Source: Paraburkholderia tropica
Lineage (GTDB): Bacteria; Pseudomonadota; Gammaproteobacteria; Burkholderiales; Burkholderiaceae
NCBI RefSeq assembly: GCF_914484835.1
Contig: NZ_CAJZAR010000044.1
Coordinates: 62,001 to 126,000 of the forward strand
Direction of reading: 5' to 3'
Length of the DNA: 64,000 nucleotides
Part shown: in pieces, positions 53,116 to 61,507 of the stretch
Layout: the number at the start of each line of letters is the position of its first letter
How positions within the stretch are numbered: position 1 is the stretch's first letter
Position numbers and translations under genes: made by a program
Notes under the pieces: generated by a model
The model's database searches: none
What the model was told of the DNA's origin: nothing
Seen by the model: the letters and a program-made list of their open reading frames with translations, nothing else

Positions 53116-54057
53116 ATGCAAAGAAAGCACCTGATCCTCGCCGTCTTCGTCACGGCAACCTGGGGACTCAATTTCCCCATCACCAAACTCGGCCTAGCCC
53201 AGATCAACCCATTACTCCTGACCGCGATACGGTTCACGTTCGCTGCCTTTCCGTGGGTGTTCCTGGTGAGAAAGCCAAACGTGGCCAACCGATGGCTGAC
53301 CGCATACGGACTGATCTTTGGTGTCGCGATGTGGGCGTTGATCAATCTGGGCATCTCGATGGGCGTGCCGCCTGGAGACGCGTCGCTATTGATTCAGTTC
53401 AGCGCCTTTTTCACGCTCGGTTGGGGCGTCATGCTCTTTCGGGAAAAGCTGATGGCGTCTCAGATGACCGGCATCGTCATGGCAGCGGGCGGACTGATCG
53501 GCATCCTTCACGGCAGCCCCGGCAAGGCAACCACCATCGGCTTCGCGCTGGTCATGGTCAGCGCGCTGGCGTGGAGCATCGGCAACGTCGTGATCAAGAT
53601 TTCGAAGGTGCGGGAAATATTCGCATTCGTGGTGTGGGCCAGCCTGATTCCGCCGATCCCGCTGTTCCTGCTTACCTGGTGCTTGTATGGCTCACAGCCC
53701 TTCGCTGCGCTCGCATCGCACGTGAGCGCCGTCGCGCTGTTCTCATTGGCCTTCCAGGTGTATGCCGCGACGCACTTCTGCTACTGGGGCTGGAACCTGC
53801 TATTGCGCGAATATCCAGCCTCGACCGTTGCGCCGCTTTCTCTGCTGATACCGGTGTTCGGCACCCTCAGTTCGATTTTCATCGTTCATCAGGTTCCGAA
53901 TACCGCAAGCTGGATTTCCATCGCGCTAATTTTGTCAGCATTACTTATCAGTCTGGGCAAAAGACGCCCCGGTCCAGGCTCGGGAAGCGAAGGACTCGAC
54001 TCAACTAGCCCGGAATGCTCGATACCGCCCGAACGATTTCCTCGACGAACACCTTGA
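53116..54057 (+). CDS. EamA/DMT family transporter
   Basis: 313 residues with ten predicted helices arranged as two EamA repeats. TWGLNFPITKLGLAQINPLLLTAIRF lies at the first helix, and SALAWSIGNVVIKISK opens the second repeat. Drug/metabolite transporters of this kind export amino acids or their derivatives. The last ~25 residues (SIPPERFPRRTP) are unlike the family and arise where the frame runs 53 bp into the adjacent LysR remnant. The native C-terminus may therefore have been replaced by recombination. The AraC gene is its likely regulator. Confidence 0.84.
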   Translation: MQRKHLILAVFVTATWGLNFPITKLGLAQINPLLLTAIRFTFAAFPWVFLVRKPNVANRWLTAYGLIFGVAMWALINLGISMGVPPGDASLLIQFSAFFTLGWGVMLFREKLMASQMTGIVMAAGGLIGILHGSPGKATTIGFALVMVSALAWSIGNVVIKISKVREIFAFVVWASLIPPIPLFLLTWCLYGSQPFAALASHVSAVALFSLAFQVYAATHFCYWGWNLLLREYPASTVAPLSLLIPVFGTLSSIFIVHQVPNTASWISIALILSALLISLGKRRPGPGSGSEGLDSTSPECSIPPERFPRRTP

Positions 54058-54289
54058 TCCTTGGATGATTACGTTCTCCGCGACGATAAGCGACATAAAT
54101 CTTGCGGCGCACCTCCGGCTTCAACTTGATCCACGCGACACCGGCCTGCGCCCGCAGCACGCGCAGGCCAGGGGCAACCGATACGGAGCAGCCGGAGGCC
54201 ACCATCGCTTCGACCATTTCGGAGCCGCGGCATTTCGCGTTGATACGAGGCTCGAAGCCGGCGCGGCGGCATAACTCAAGTTCTCCGAC
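54005..54289 (-). pseudogene. LysR regulator remnant, C-terminal effector domain only
   Basis: About 90 residues remain: LCRRAGFEPRINAKCRGSEMVEAMVASGCSVSVAPGL to the stop at 54005, clearly the last third of a LysR effector-binding domain. No DNA-binding part exists upstream; similarity stops near 54289 where the next, unrelated remnant begins on the other strand. It cannot work as a regulator. Confidence 0.75.
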
Positions 54290-54290
54290 C

Positions 54291-54552
54291 ATGAACAAGA
54301 ACGTTGCGAAGCGCCTGTTCTCCGCGGGCGGCATCCGTACGCCACGCTGGTCGATGCTGCCGGGCGACGCCGATGACCTAGTCCGGCGCGTCGGCTATCC
54401 GCTCATCGTTAAGCCGAATCGGCAAGGCTCGACGGTCGGACTGTCGCTGGTCCACGCTCCCGATGCACTTGACGAAGCGGTGAAGCTCGCTCGCCGGTTC
54501 GATACCCAGGTGATGGTGGAGCAGTTCATCGAGGGCCGAGAGCTTACGATCG
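54291..54552 (+). pseudogene. D-alanine-D-alanine ligase internal fragment
   Basis: Starting at an in-frame ATG that is internal in real ligases, about 87 residues match the ATP-grasp middle of Ddl: NVAKRLFSAGGIRTPRW, YPLIVKPNRQGSTVGLSLV and VMVEQFIEGRELTIG. The N-terminal domain and catalytic C-terminus are missing on both sides. The frame then fuses into the following remnant. It is not a functional ligase. Confidence 0.75.
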
Positions 54553-54804
54553 GTGCCGCGCGTCGACGCCTCGCAACTCGGGCAAGCCTACGGATCACCC
54601 ACGGACTCCATGCGCAGCGCCGTCCGGTTGCTGGCCTCGCAAGAGGGACTGCTGCTCGATCCCGTCTACAGCGGTAAAGCGTTCACGGGGCTGATTGAAG
54701 GTGTCACGTCAGGTCGTTATGCATCAGGTGAAAATATTCTCTTTGTCATGACCGGCGGATTGCCTGGCTTATTCGCCTACCGGAAAGAATTTCAGGCTGC
54801 CTGA
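54553..54804 (+). pseudogene. D-cysteine desulfhydrase / ACC deaminase C-terminal fragment
   Basis: The last ~80 residues of a fold-type II PLP enzyme are preserved: YGSPTDSMRSAVRLLASQEGLLLDPVYSGKAFTGLI and LFVMTGGLPGLFAYRKEF, ending at a natural stop. The PLP-binding lysine domain is absent. The junction with the Ddl fragment (about 54550-54560) joins two different frames and families, showing a deletion or recombination event. Confidence 0.75.
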
Positions 54805-55305
54805 AATCATTTCGCCGGGCGGCAGCTTTCGCGATATTGAAATGCCTGCGCATAAACGGTGATGCTTGTCTACACATGCATCAACTTGACAATCGTTCAC
54901 ATTATTTCGATGCGTCCACAACGGAATCGGAAAAGACCACACAGCATTACTCATACGAAATAAATACTTCGCATATCAATTGTTATCGAAGTTCTAAAAG
55001 ACGCTAAAAGCTATTTATTTTCAACTTAACCCACATTGGCTGCGTCGCCTGCGTTGAATCAGGCGCGCCACATTTTGTTCCATAGGCGAACCACGAGCCA
55101 AGCCGAAGTATCCCCTATCCCCTTGTAGTTAAAGGATTTCGAAGGAAATCCGTCACTCCTTTTCCTTTGGGATTCATTGCGCATCGACTGTTGCTCTGCC
55201 GCTGCATGGCCATTTTCACCACCAAATTCTTACCAATCGTTCTGATATCTTTCGCGCCGATAAGAATTGCGGCGGTTGATTAAATAATCAGAACGGAGGT
55301 CGGAA
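54805..55305. other. AT-rich region upstream of the second autotransporter
   Basis: No coding region is seen in 500 bases of composition well below the surrounding G/C level. It probably contains the promoter of the autotransporter, and the low G/C suggests foreign origin. The only clear functional site is the GGAGGT ribosome-binding sequence at about 55294-55299. Confidence 0.55.
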
Positions 55306-58300
55306 TTGAAAGTGCAAGGCATGGGTGGTGGTTTCAGCGCTTCAGCAGGGGGACGCAGTAAAAGCGGCTTTTCGAAGAAGGAATCAGCGCGCAGCAAGCG
55401 ACGTGACCTTTTTTCTCTTTCGTGCCTCACGCTCGCCGTTGCGGGAACACTGCCCGAATCGGGTCACGCCGCAACCTACCTGGTGTCCAACTCGACCGAA
55501 TTGTCTCAGGCCATCAGTGATGCCAATGCGTCGAGCGACGCCAGTTCGACGATCCTGCTGACCAGCAGTTTTTCAGTGGCCGGTGGAACTCTGCCGCAGG
55601 CAACGAAGGCGATCACGCTCGATACGAACGGTTACACGTTGACAAGCAGCAGCAACGTCGTCTGGTCGGGGACGCCGCTGACATTTGACGGCACATTTGT
55701 CGGCACGCCGGCAACCACGACCACATCGGCGACACCGATACAGCTGACAGGGGTGGCCACGACCACGACCGCTGTGAACAACGGGACGATGACGGGCGGC
55801 GCGGCCGGAGCGGGTCAAGTCGGCGGCGCGGGCGCATTGCTGACTGCCGTCACCTTCGTCAACAACGGCACGCTCAAAGGCGGAAGTGCCTCTGCAACAG
55901 GTACGTCCGGGGTGGGCGTCACCATTGGCCGTGGCACGATACTGACCAACAATGGAACGATCGCCGGGGGCGATGACGTCGATGGAACAGGATCGGCCGG
56001 AACAGGCATCACCTATGGCGTCAACGGCGGAACGATCATCAATAACGGCACGATCAAGGGCGGGAATGACCTGTCGGGGACCGCGGTCGGTGCTGTTGCT
56101 ATCAGCGTTCGGGTTGCAGGGAAGACCTCGTCCATCACGAACACGGGGACGATCGTCGGAGGCAACAGCGCAATCGCCATTGCAGCCTCGACTGGGCTGA
56201 GCCTGGTCAACAGCGGCACAATCGAGGCAGGGACCGGTCAGGACATCGCGATCCGAATGACGGGCGCAGCGGCTTCGCCATTAACGCTCGAACTCCAGGC
56301 GGGATCGAACATTGTTGGCGAAGTCGTCGCCAGTGCTCTGGCGACGAACACGCTGAAACTTGGCGGCGCGGCGAACGACGTGTTCGACGTTTCGTCGATC
56401 GGTTCAACGGCGCAATACCAGAACTTCACCGCCTTCCAGAAAACCGGCACGAGCACGTGGGCGTTGATCGGCACGGGCACCACCTCCACGCCCTGGTCGA
56501 TCCAGCAAGGCACGTTGCAGATCGGCAATGGCGGCACGAGCGGCAGCGTCATCGGCGACATCACCGATAACGCCACGCTCGCCTTCGACCGCAGCGACGT
56601 GTTCACCTTCGACAATCTGGTGAGCGGCACCGGCGTCGTGAATCAGGTCGGCACGGGCACCACGATTCTCACCGCAGCGAACACTTACACGGGCGACACG
56701 AACGTGCTCTCCGGCGCGCTCGCGATCGGCGACGCGGCGCACACCAACGCCTCCATCGCCTCGGGTCTCACGACGGTCGCGGCGGGCGCGATGCTCGGCG
56801 GCTACGGCACCGTGTCCGGTTCGGTGGACAACAACGGCACGATCGCGGCTGCCAACGCGCTGGCCGCATTTGCGTCGTCGACCACCGGCACGCTCGCCAT
56901 CGGCGGCGATCTGAACAACGCGGGCGTCATCAATCTGGCGGCCGCGTCGGGCAGCATCGGCAACGTGCTCGATGTCGCGGGCAACTACTCGGCCACGAAC
57001 GGCCTGCTCGTGCTCAACACGGTGCTCAACGCGGGCGGCGCCGATTCGCAGAGCGACCGGCTCGTGGTCGGCGGCAACACGAGCGGCACCACTGCGATCA
57101 AGCCGAACGCGTCCGGCACGGGCGCGCTGACCGTTGGCGATGGCATCGAGCTGGTTCAGGTCAACGGTACGTCGAGCGCAAACAGCTTCCATCTCGCGAC
57201 GCCGGTTCAGGCGGGCGCCTATCAGTACCTGCTGTATCGCGGCGGTGCGGCCGATGCGAACAGCTGGTATCTGCGCTCGGAACTCGAAGCCGCGCAAACG
57301 ACGTCGCCCTCGGACTCGTCCGCTGTCGGCAGCGGCGGCGTGGTGGCCTATCGTCCCGCAACCGTTGGCTATTCCGTCACGCCGCTGCTCGATGCGGACT
57401 ACGGCTTCGATATTCTCGGACGCCTGCACGAACGCGTCGGCGATGTGGCGAATCTCGATGCCGCGCAACCGGCGCACGCGAATAGTGTGAACGGCGTGTG
57501 GGGCCGCATTGGCGGGCAGAATCTCGAAGCCGACGCGGGCGACCGCTTCTCCACCGACGAGCACACGTTCTTCGCGCAGTTCGGCAAGGACTGGACGCTG
57601 TCGCGCGACGCCAACGGCGGCAGCACGCACACGGGCGCGACGATCACAATCGGCTCGACATCGGCGAACTTCGCCGATAGCGCGCGCAGCATCGCGGGCC
57701 TGTCCGATGCAACCGGCAGCGTCGAGACGCAGGCGCAATCGATCGGCGGCTACTGGACGAAATATCTGCCCGACGGCACCTATTTCGACGGCGTGGGCCA
57801 GTTGACGCACTACCACAACCGTTACGGCGATATCTACGGCGGCAGCGCGAGCCAGAACGGCATGGGCGCGGGTGTCTCGGGCGAGGTGGGCAAGCCGTTC
57901 GCGATCGGCGCGACCGGCGTGGCGATCGAACCGCAAGCGCAACTGCTTTATCAATACCTGCATCTGAATGGTTTTGATGACGGCATCGCACAGGTAAGCT
58001 CGAACACGACGAATGGATTGCGCGGCCGGATCGGCTTCCGTGTGTTCAGCGCGAACCTGAGCAACGATTCGAAGACGTCGAGCGTCACGCCGTATTTCAC
58101 GGCCGACGTGCTGCACGACTTCTTCTCGCCGGGGCAAACGACGGTCGGCGATACGCCGTTCGATAACGCGATGCAGAAGACCTGGTATGACGTGGGCTTT
58201 GGGATCACGGGCAGCTTCGGCAAGCATTCCGAAGTCTATGCGAGCGTGAAATACGAACACAGTCTGGGTGGTGAATACCGCCGCAATGTGTTCGGTCAGG

Positions 58301-58323
58301 CTGGCTACCGGTTTAGCTGGTAA
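55306..58323 (+). CDS. Type V autotransporter (PATR-type beta-helix passenger)
   Basis: 1005 residues from the TTG at 55306, supported by a strong GGAGGT site six bases upstream; the ATG at 55321 lacks a ribosome site. A long basic N-region (KSGFSKKESARSKRRD) and hydrophobic core end near residue 55 (GHAATYLV). The passenger contains autotransporter-associated beta-strand repeats (TILTAANTYTGDTNVLSGALAIGD). The last ~280 residues form the beta-barrel, ending GYRFSW. It is unrelated in passenger sequence to the first autotransporter. An adhesin or biofilm role is inferred. Confidence 0.86.
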   Translation: MKVQGMGGGFSASAGGRSKSGFSKKESARSKRRDLFSLSCLTLAVAGTLPESGHAATYLVSNSTELSQAISDANASSDASSTILLTSSFSVAGGTLPQATKAITLDTNGYTLTSSSNVVWSGTPLTFDGTFVGTPATTTTSATPIQLTGVATTTTAVNNGTMTGGAAGAGQVGGAGALLTAVTFVNNGTLKGGSASATGTSGVGVTIGRGTILTNNGTIAGGDDVDGTGSAGTGITYGVNGGTIINNGTIKGGNDLSGTAVGAVAISVRVAGKTSSITNTGTIVGGNSAIAIAASTGLSLVNSGTIEAGTGQDIAIRMTGAAASPLTLELQAGSNIVGEVVASALATNTLKLGGAANDVFDVSSIGSTAQYQNFTAFQKTGTSTWALIGTGTTSTPWSIQQGTLQIGNGGTSGSVIGDITDNATLAFDRSDVFTFDNLVSGTGVVNQVGTGTTILTAANTYTGDTNVLSGALAIGDAAHTNASIASGLTTVAAGAMLGGYGTVSGSVDNNGTIAAANALAAFASSTTGTLAIGGDLNNAGVINLAAASGSIGNVLDVAGNYSATNGLLVLNTVLNAGGADSQSDRLVVGGNTSGTTAIKPNASGTGALTVGDGIELVQVNGTSSANSFHLATPVQAGAYQYLLYRGGAADANSWYLRSELEAAQTTSPSDSSAVGSGGVVAYRPATVGYSVTPLLDADYGFDILGRLHERVGDVANLDAAQPAHANSVNGVWGRIGGQNLEADAGDRFSTDEHTFFAQFGKDWTLSRDANGGSTHTGATITIGSTSANFADSARSIAGLSDATGSVETQAQSIGGYWTKYLPDGTYFDGVGQLTHYHNRYGDIYGGSASQNGMGAGVSGEVGKPFAIGATGVAIEPQAQLLYQYLHLNGFDDGIAQVSSNTTNGLRGRIGFRVFSANLSNDSKTSSVTPYFTADVLHDFFSPGQTTVGDTPFDNAMQKTWYDVGFGITGSFGKHSEVYASVKYEHSLGGEYRRNVFGQAGYRFSW

Positions 58324-58358
58324 TTCGACCAGTCATTGCCGCTTTGTGCGGAAATTGA

Positions 58359-58385
58359 GCCGTCGTTGCCCAGCGTGACGACGGC
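58359..58385. terminator. Hairpin after the second autotransporter gene
   Basis: GCCGTCGT (58359-58366) pairs with ACGACGGC (58378-58385), an 8-bp GC-rich stem with an 11-base loop, 35 bp after the stop and before the convergent flavin reductase gene. It is followed by TTCAG, not a real T-run. Confidence 0.45.
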
Positions 58386-58546
58386 TTCAGCGCTGGCAGC
58401 AGACGTTCGCGTGGATGGCAGAGGGCGACGGCGTTGCAGCACTACTCCGATGCCGGCTCCTTCGCTATCCGAGGCGGATAGTCGACAGCATTCGATTAGC
58501 AATGCCACGTAGTTACGGCCAAAACACCTATCCCACCCGCACCGCT

Positions 58547-59182
58547 TCACATCTCATCCACCGACGTACTCGCAGCCCCCGCACCACCCTGCCCTTCCAT
58601 AGAAAATCGATTGCGCGTATCGACATAAAAACTCGCACCAAAACGCCCGACCGGAAAGTAATGCTGCAAACGCACGCGGCAGCGCTCACGGTCGATCAGA
58701 TCGTCGCGCGCATGCAGCCGCTCCACGCGTCCGATGAAGATATGGCGGCTCGGTGTTTCGAGCGTCTCCCATAGCGTGCATTCAAACGCCACCGGCGCTT
58801 CGGCGATACGCGGAGGCCCGCCGCGCGTCGATGGCACCGACGTGAATCCCGCATGCGCAAGCTCGCTCTCCGAAGCAGGCAGACGCTCCCCGCAGGCATG
58901 CATTTTTGCGGCGATCGCTTCGTCGGTCAGATGCACCACGAACTCGCGCTCGCGCAGGATATTGGCGGCGGTGTCCTTGAGCGAATCGTCGTCGTGACGA
59001 TTCACGGACAGCATCACGATCGGCGGCTCCTCGCCGAGCATGTTGAACATCGAGAACGGCGCAGCGTTGATCACGCCGCCGGGGCTCAGCGTCGTCACGA
59101 GTGCGATCGGACGCGGCACGATGAGGCCCGCCATCAGCTTGTAGCGCTCGTAGGCCGTGAGTTCGTTGAAGTCGATTTCCAT
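58547..59182 (-). CDS. Flavin reductase family (DIM6/NTAB) protein
   Basis: 211 residues of the FMN-binding split-barrel family: LMAGLIVPRPIALVTTLSPGGVINAAPFSMFNMLGEEPP contains the FMN phosphate-binding strand, and VHLTDEAIAAKM follows. Such proteins reduce FMN/FAD for a partner monooxygenase, or act as oxygenase-like enzymes themselves. It lies 70 bp after the GntR gene on the same strand and is probably co-transcribed with it and the deacetylase. No partner monooxygenase is present in view. Confidence 0.82.
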   Translation of the reverse strand: MEIDFNELTAYERYKLMAGLIVPRPIALVTTLSPGGVINAAPFSMFNMLGEEPPIVMLSVNRHDDDSLKDTAANILREREFVVHLTDEAIAAKMHACGERLPASESELAHAGFTSVPSTRGGPPRIAEAPVAFECTLWETLETPSRHIFIGRVERLHARDDLIDRERCRVRLQHYFPVGRFGASFYVDTRNRFSMEGQGGAGAASTSVDEM

Positions 59183-59252
59183 AGCGTTCCCGCACCTTCA
59201 TGTGCGTTCGTTGGCGTTCGTTCGTTCGGTTCGCGGCCGCGCGCCGCGCGCA

Positions 59253-60128
59253 TCAGCTGCGCACGCTGGCCGCCTTCGGTTCTTTCGGTTCAGCCAGCCC
59301 GAGCAGCGAGGCAAGGCTCTTTTCGCCGCGCATGCGGGTGGTTTCGATGCGCTGTTCGAGATCGACGAGGTGTGCCTGCATGCGCGCAATCGCACCTTCG
59401 GCATCACGCCGTGCAATGCACTCGACGATGGCCGCGTGTTCGTCGTGCTCGCAGGGCGCATAGCCCGGCGGCTCATACAGCCCGACGATCAGCGAGCAGC
59501 GCGACACCAGCTCGACCAGATAGCGTTGCAGTACCGCATTGCCCGCCAGCGCCGCCACGCGCAGATGAAAATCGCTCGCCAGACGCGCCCATGAAGGCTG
59601 ATCGAAGCGGTGCATGGCCGCGTGTTCGTCGTCGAGTTGCTTGCGCAGTTGCGCGAGGTCGGCATCGGTCACGCGCGCAACGGCCAGTTCGACCAGCGCG
59701 CGTTCGAGCGCGCGGCGCGCCTCGAAAATCGTGCGCGTTTCTTCGGGCGTGGGCTCCGCGATCACCGCGCCCTTGTTGGGCCGCAGCGTGACGATGCCGT
59801 CGTGCGCGAGCTTTTCGAGCACGCGCCGCACGCTCGCGCGGCCCACGTCGAACAGTTGGCACAACTCCGGCTCCGGCAGTTTCGTGCCCGGCGTGAGCCG
59901 GTGCGCGAGCACGCCATCGACGATGGAGCGGTACATCTGCATTTCGATGCCCGTTTCGGTCTGCATCGCGTCAGGCTCGTTCGCGACCGCCTCGCGGCTC
60001 GTTTCGCGCACGCTGGACTGCTTCGCGGCGGGTTGCTTCGCGGCGGCTTGCTTCGCGGCAGGTTTCTTGACGGCGGTTTTTTTCGCGGCAATCGATCGGT
60101 CAGGTCGGGTCGGTCGGCTAGTGGACAT
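59253..60128 (-). CDS. FCD-type GntR regulator with Lys/Ala-rich N-terminal tail
   Basis: 291 residues from the ATG at 60128. The first ~60 residues are a low-complexity basic tail (AAKKTAVKKPAAKQAAAK and repeats of AAKQ) like eukaryotic histone H1 tails. The GntR winged helix follows (LTPGTKLPEPELCQLFDVGRASVRRVLEKLAHDGIV), then an FCD domain with its metal/ligand His residues (DFHLRVAAL, EHDEHAAIVECI). It lies between the deacetylase and flavin reductase genes on one strand and is probably their regulator. The tail may add nonspecific DNA binding. Confidence 0.85.
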   Translation of the reverse strand: MSTSRPTRPDRSIAAKKTAVKKPAAKQAAAKQPAAKQSSVRETSREAVANEPDAMQTETGIEMQMYRSIVDGVLAHRLTPGTKLPEPELCQLFDVGRASVRRVLEKLAHDGIVTLRPNKGAVIAEPTPEETRTIFEARRALERALVELAVARVTDADLAQLRKQLDDEHAAMHRFDQPSWARLASDFHLRVAALAGNAVLQRYLVELVSRCSLIVGLYEPPGYAPCEHDEHAAIVECIARRDAEGAIARMQAHLVDLEQRIETTRMRGEKSLASLLGLAEPKEPKAASVRS

Positions 60129-60179
60129 GATGTGCAAGGCGTGCGGCGCAGGCGTGGGTAACGGGAATCGTGAGCCAGT

Positions 60180-61199
60180 TTAGCGGATCGTCGCCGCTCT
60201 ATCGTTACCGGATTGGCTGCCGATTGCGGCTTCGCCCCCGGCCTCCAGCGCGTCCATGTGCGCGCTGAGCGCGCCTGGCGTCGTCATCCAGATCGTGCCC
60301 GCGCGCGCCGCTTGGGCGATGTGGGTGAGCGCGCGTCGGAGATGGCGCAGGCGATACGGCTGCCCCACCAGATACGGATGCAGCGCGATCCCCATCACCA
60401 GCGGCTGCCCGCGCGTGGGGTGCGTGGCCTGCGCGAGCATCTCGTCGAACTGATCGACGATCATGTCGGCGAACGCGGCGCTGTCGAGATGCCGCCCGAC
60501 GATCATCGGAATGTCGTTCACTTCCTGCGGATACGGAATCGACCACAGCGGCCCATGTTCGGTGCGCATGCGCACGGGACGGTCGTCGTGACACCAGTTG
60601 AGCGTATAGCGATAGCCCGCCTGCGCGAGCAGATCGGGCGTGTCGAGCGTCTCCGAGATCCACGGCGACAGCCAGCCCGTGGGCGCTTCACCCGTGAGCG
60701 CCGCGAGCCGCTCACGGCAATGCACGATCAGATCGCGTTCGTGTGCGCGCTCGAAGTCGCTTTGCCGATGCGCATTGGTGTGCCCGTGCGCGATCAGTTC
60801 GTCGCCGCGCTTCACGCAGGCTTCGATCAACTCCGGGCAATGATCGAGCAGCGCCGTATTCATGACGATGCCCGCCGGCAACGCGAGATCGTCGAACAGA
60901 TCGAGGCAGCGCCACGCGCCCACGCGATTGCCGTATTCGCGCCAGCTGTAGTTGAGCACGTCCGGCTGCGGCGAAAGCGGACCGAGATTCGCGCCCAGCC
61001 CTTCGCCGAACGCGAAGTGCTCCAGATTGAAGCCGAGATAGACAGCGAGGCGCGCGCCATTGGGCCAGCAATATGTATCGCGCGCGACGATCGGCCGATA
61101 GTCGAAGCGTCCATGCGTGCGCAGCGCGCCGAAGCGCGGGTCGTCGCGCTGGGTGGCGCTCGCATCGATCGGCGCAGCGTCCATAAAGGTAGTGCTCAT
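60180..61199 (-). CDS. Polysaccharide deacetylase family, PuuE/allantoinase-like
   Basis: 339 residues from the ATG at 61199. It reads as the NodB-fold group containing PuuE allantoinase: NSWREYGNRVGAWR-like segment (WREYGNRVGAWR), ELIAHGHTNAHRQS with the metal-binding His pair, GWLSPWISETL and ALHPYLVGQPYRLRHLRRAL. PuuE-type members open cyclic amides or ureides rather than sugars. It is divergent from a Liv-type transporter and leads an operon with a GntR regulator and a flavin reductase. Substrate unknown; a cyclic nitrogen compound is inferred. Confidence 0.83.
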   Translation of the reverse strand: MSTTFMDAAPIDASATQRDDPRFGALRTHGRFDYRPIVARDTYCWPNGARLAVYLGFNLEHFAFGEGLGANLGPLSPQPDVLNYSWREYGNRVGAWRCLDLFDDLALPAGIVMNTALLDHCPELIEACVKRGDELIAHGHTNAHRQSDFERAHERDLIVHCRERLAALTGEAPTGWLSPWISETLDTPDLLAQAGYRYTLNWCHDDRPVRMRTEHGPLWSIPYPQEVNDIPMIVGRHLDSAAFADMIVDQFDEMLAQATHPTRGQPLVMGIALHPYLVGQPYRLRHLRRALTHIAQAARAGTIWMTTPGALSAHMDALEAGGEAAIGSQSGNDRAATIR

Positions 61200-61507
61200 T
61201 GTGTCCTTGCGTAGTGTGCGATTGCAGTCGGCGGCGGCGTGCACCGCTTTGTGGCCATCACGTGCTGCCTGTCGTTACGCATTCCGCACCGCGGTTGTGC
61301 GAACGCGAACCGATTTGGCGCACCGCAAATGGTTAACCATCTGCCATTCAAATCGTATGCAATTGGCGTTCCATATCGTTCGCACATTGCGCTTATTGAT
61401 GTCGCGAGCAATCTCCACGAATCGCGAACGAAATGGCATGGCTCTTGCGTGAAGCGACGCGTCCGCGGTCTCGCCCGCGTCCGTCAAACTCACTGGAGAA
61501 CCGTCTC
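61200..61507. other. Divergent control region between the deacetylase and Liv operons
   Basis: No gene is seen in 308 bases. The region is locally AT-rich from 61320 to 61420 and contains the palindrome listed separately. CACTGGAGAA at 61490-61499 provides the ribosome site for the binding-protein ATG at 61508. Confidence 0.55.
61329..61340. promoter_or_regulatory. Palindrome ATGGTTAACCAT, candidate FCD GntR operator
   Basis: A perfect 12-bp palindrome sits midway in the divergent region, 130 bp upstream of the deacetylase start and 168 bp upstream of the binding-protein start. FadR-subfamily GntR sites often have a TGGT...ACCA form, which this matches. The FCD regulator encoded at 59253-60128 is the likely ligand. 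Confidence 0.5.

Noticed and set aside
56404..58260. 618-codon open frame antisense to the second autotransporter
   Set aside because: No domain or plausible start is visible, and the plus-strand frame encodes a recognisable beta-barrel. Stop-free antisense frames are expected from strong G/C third-position bias.
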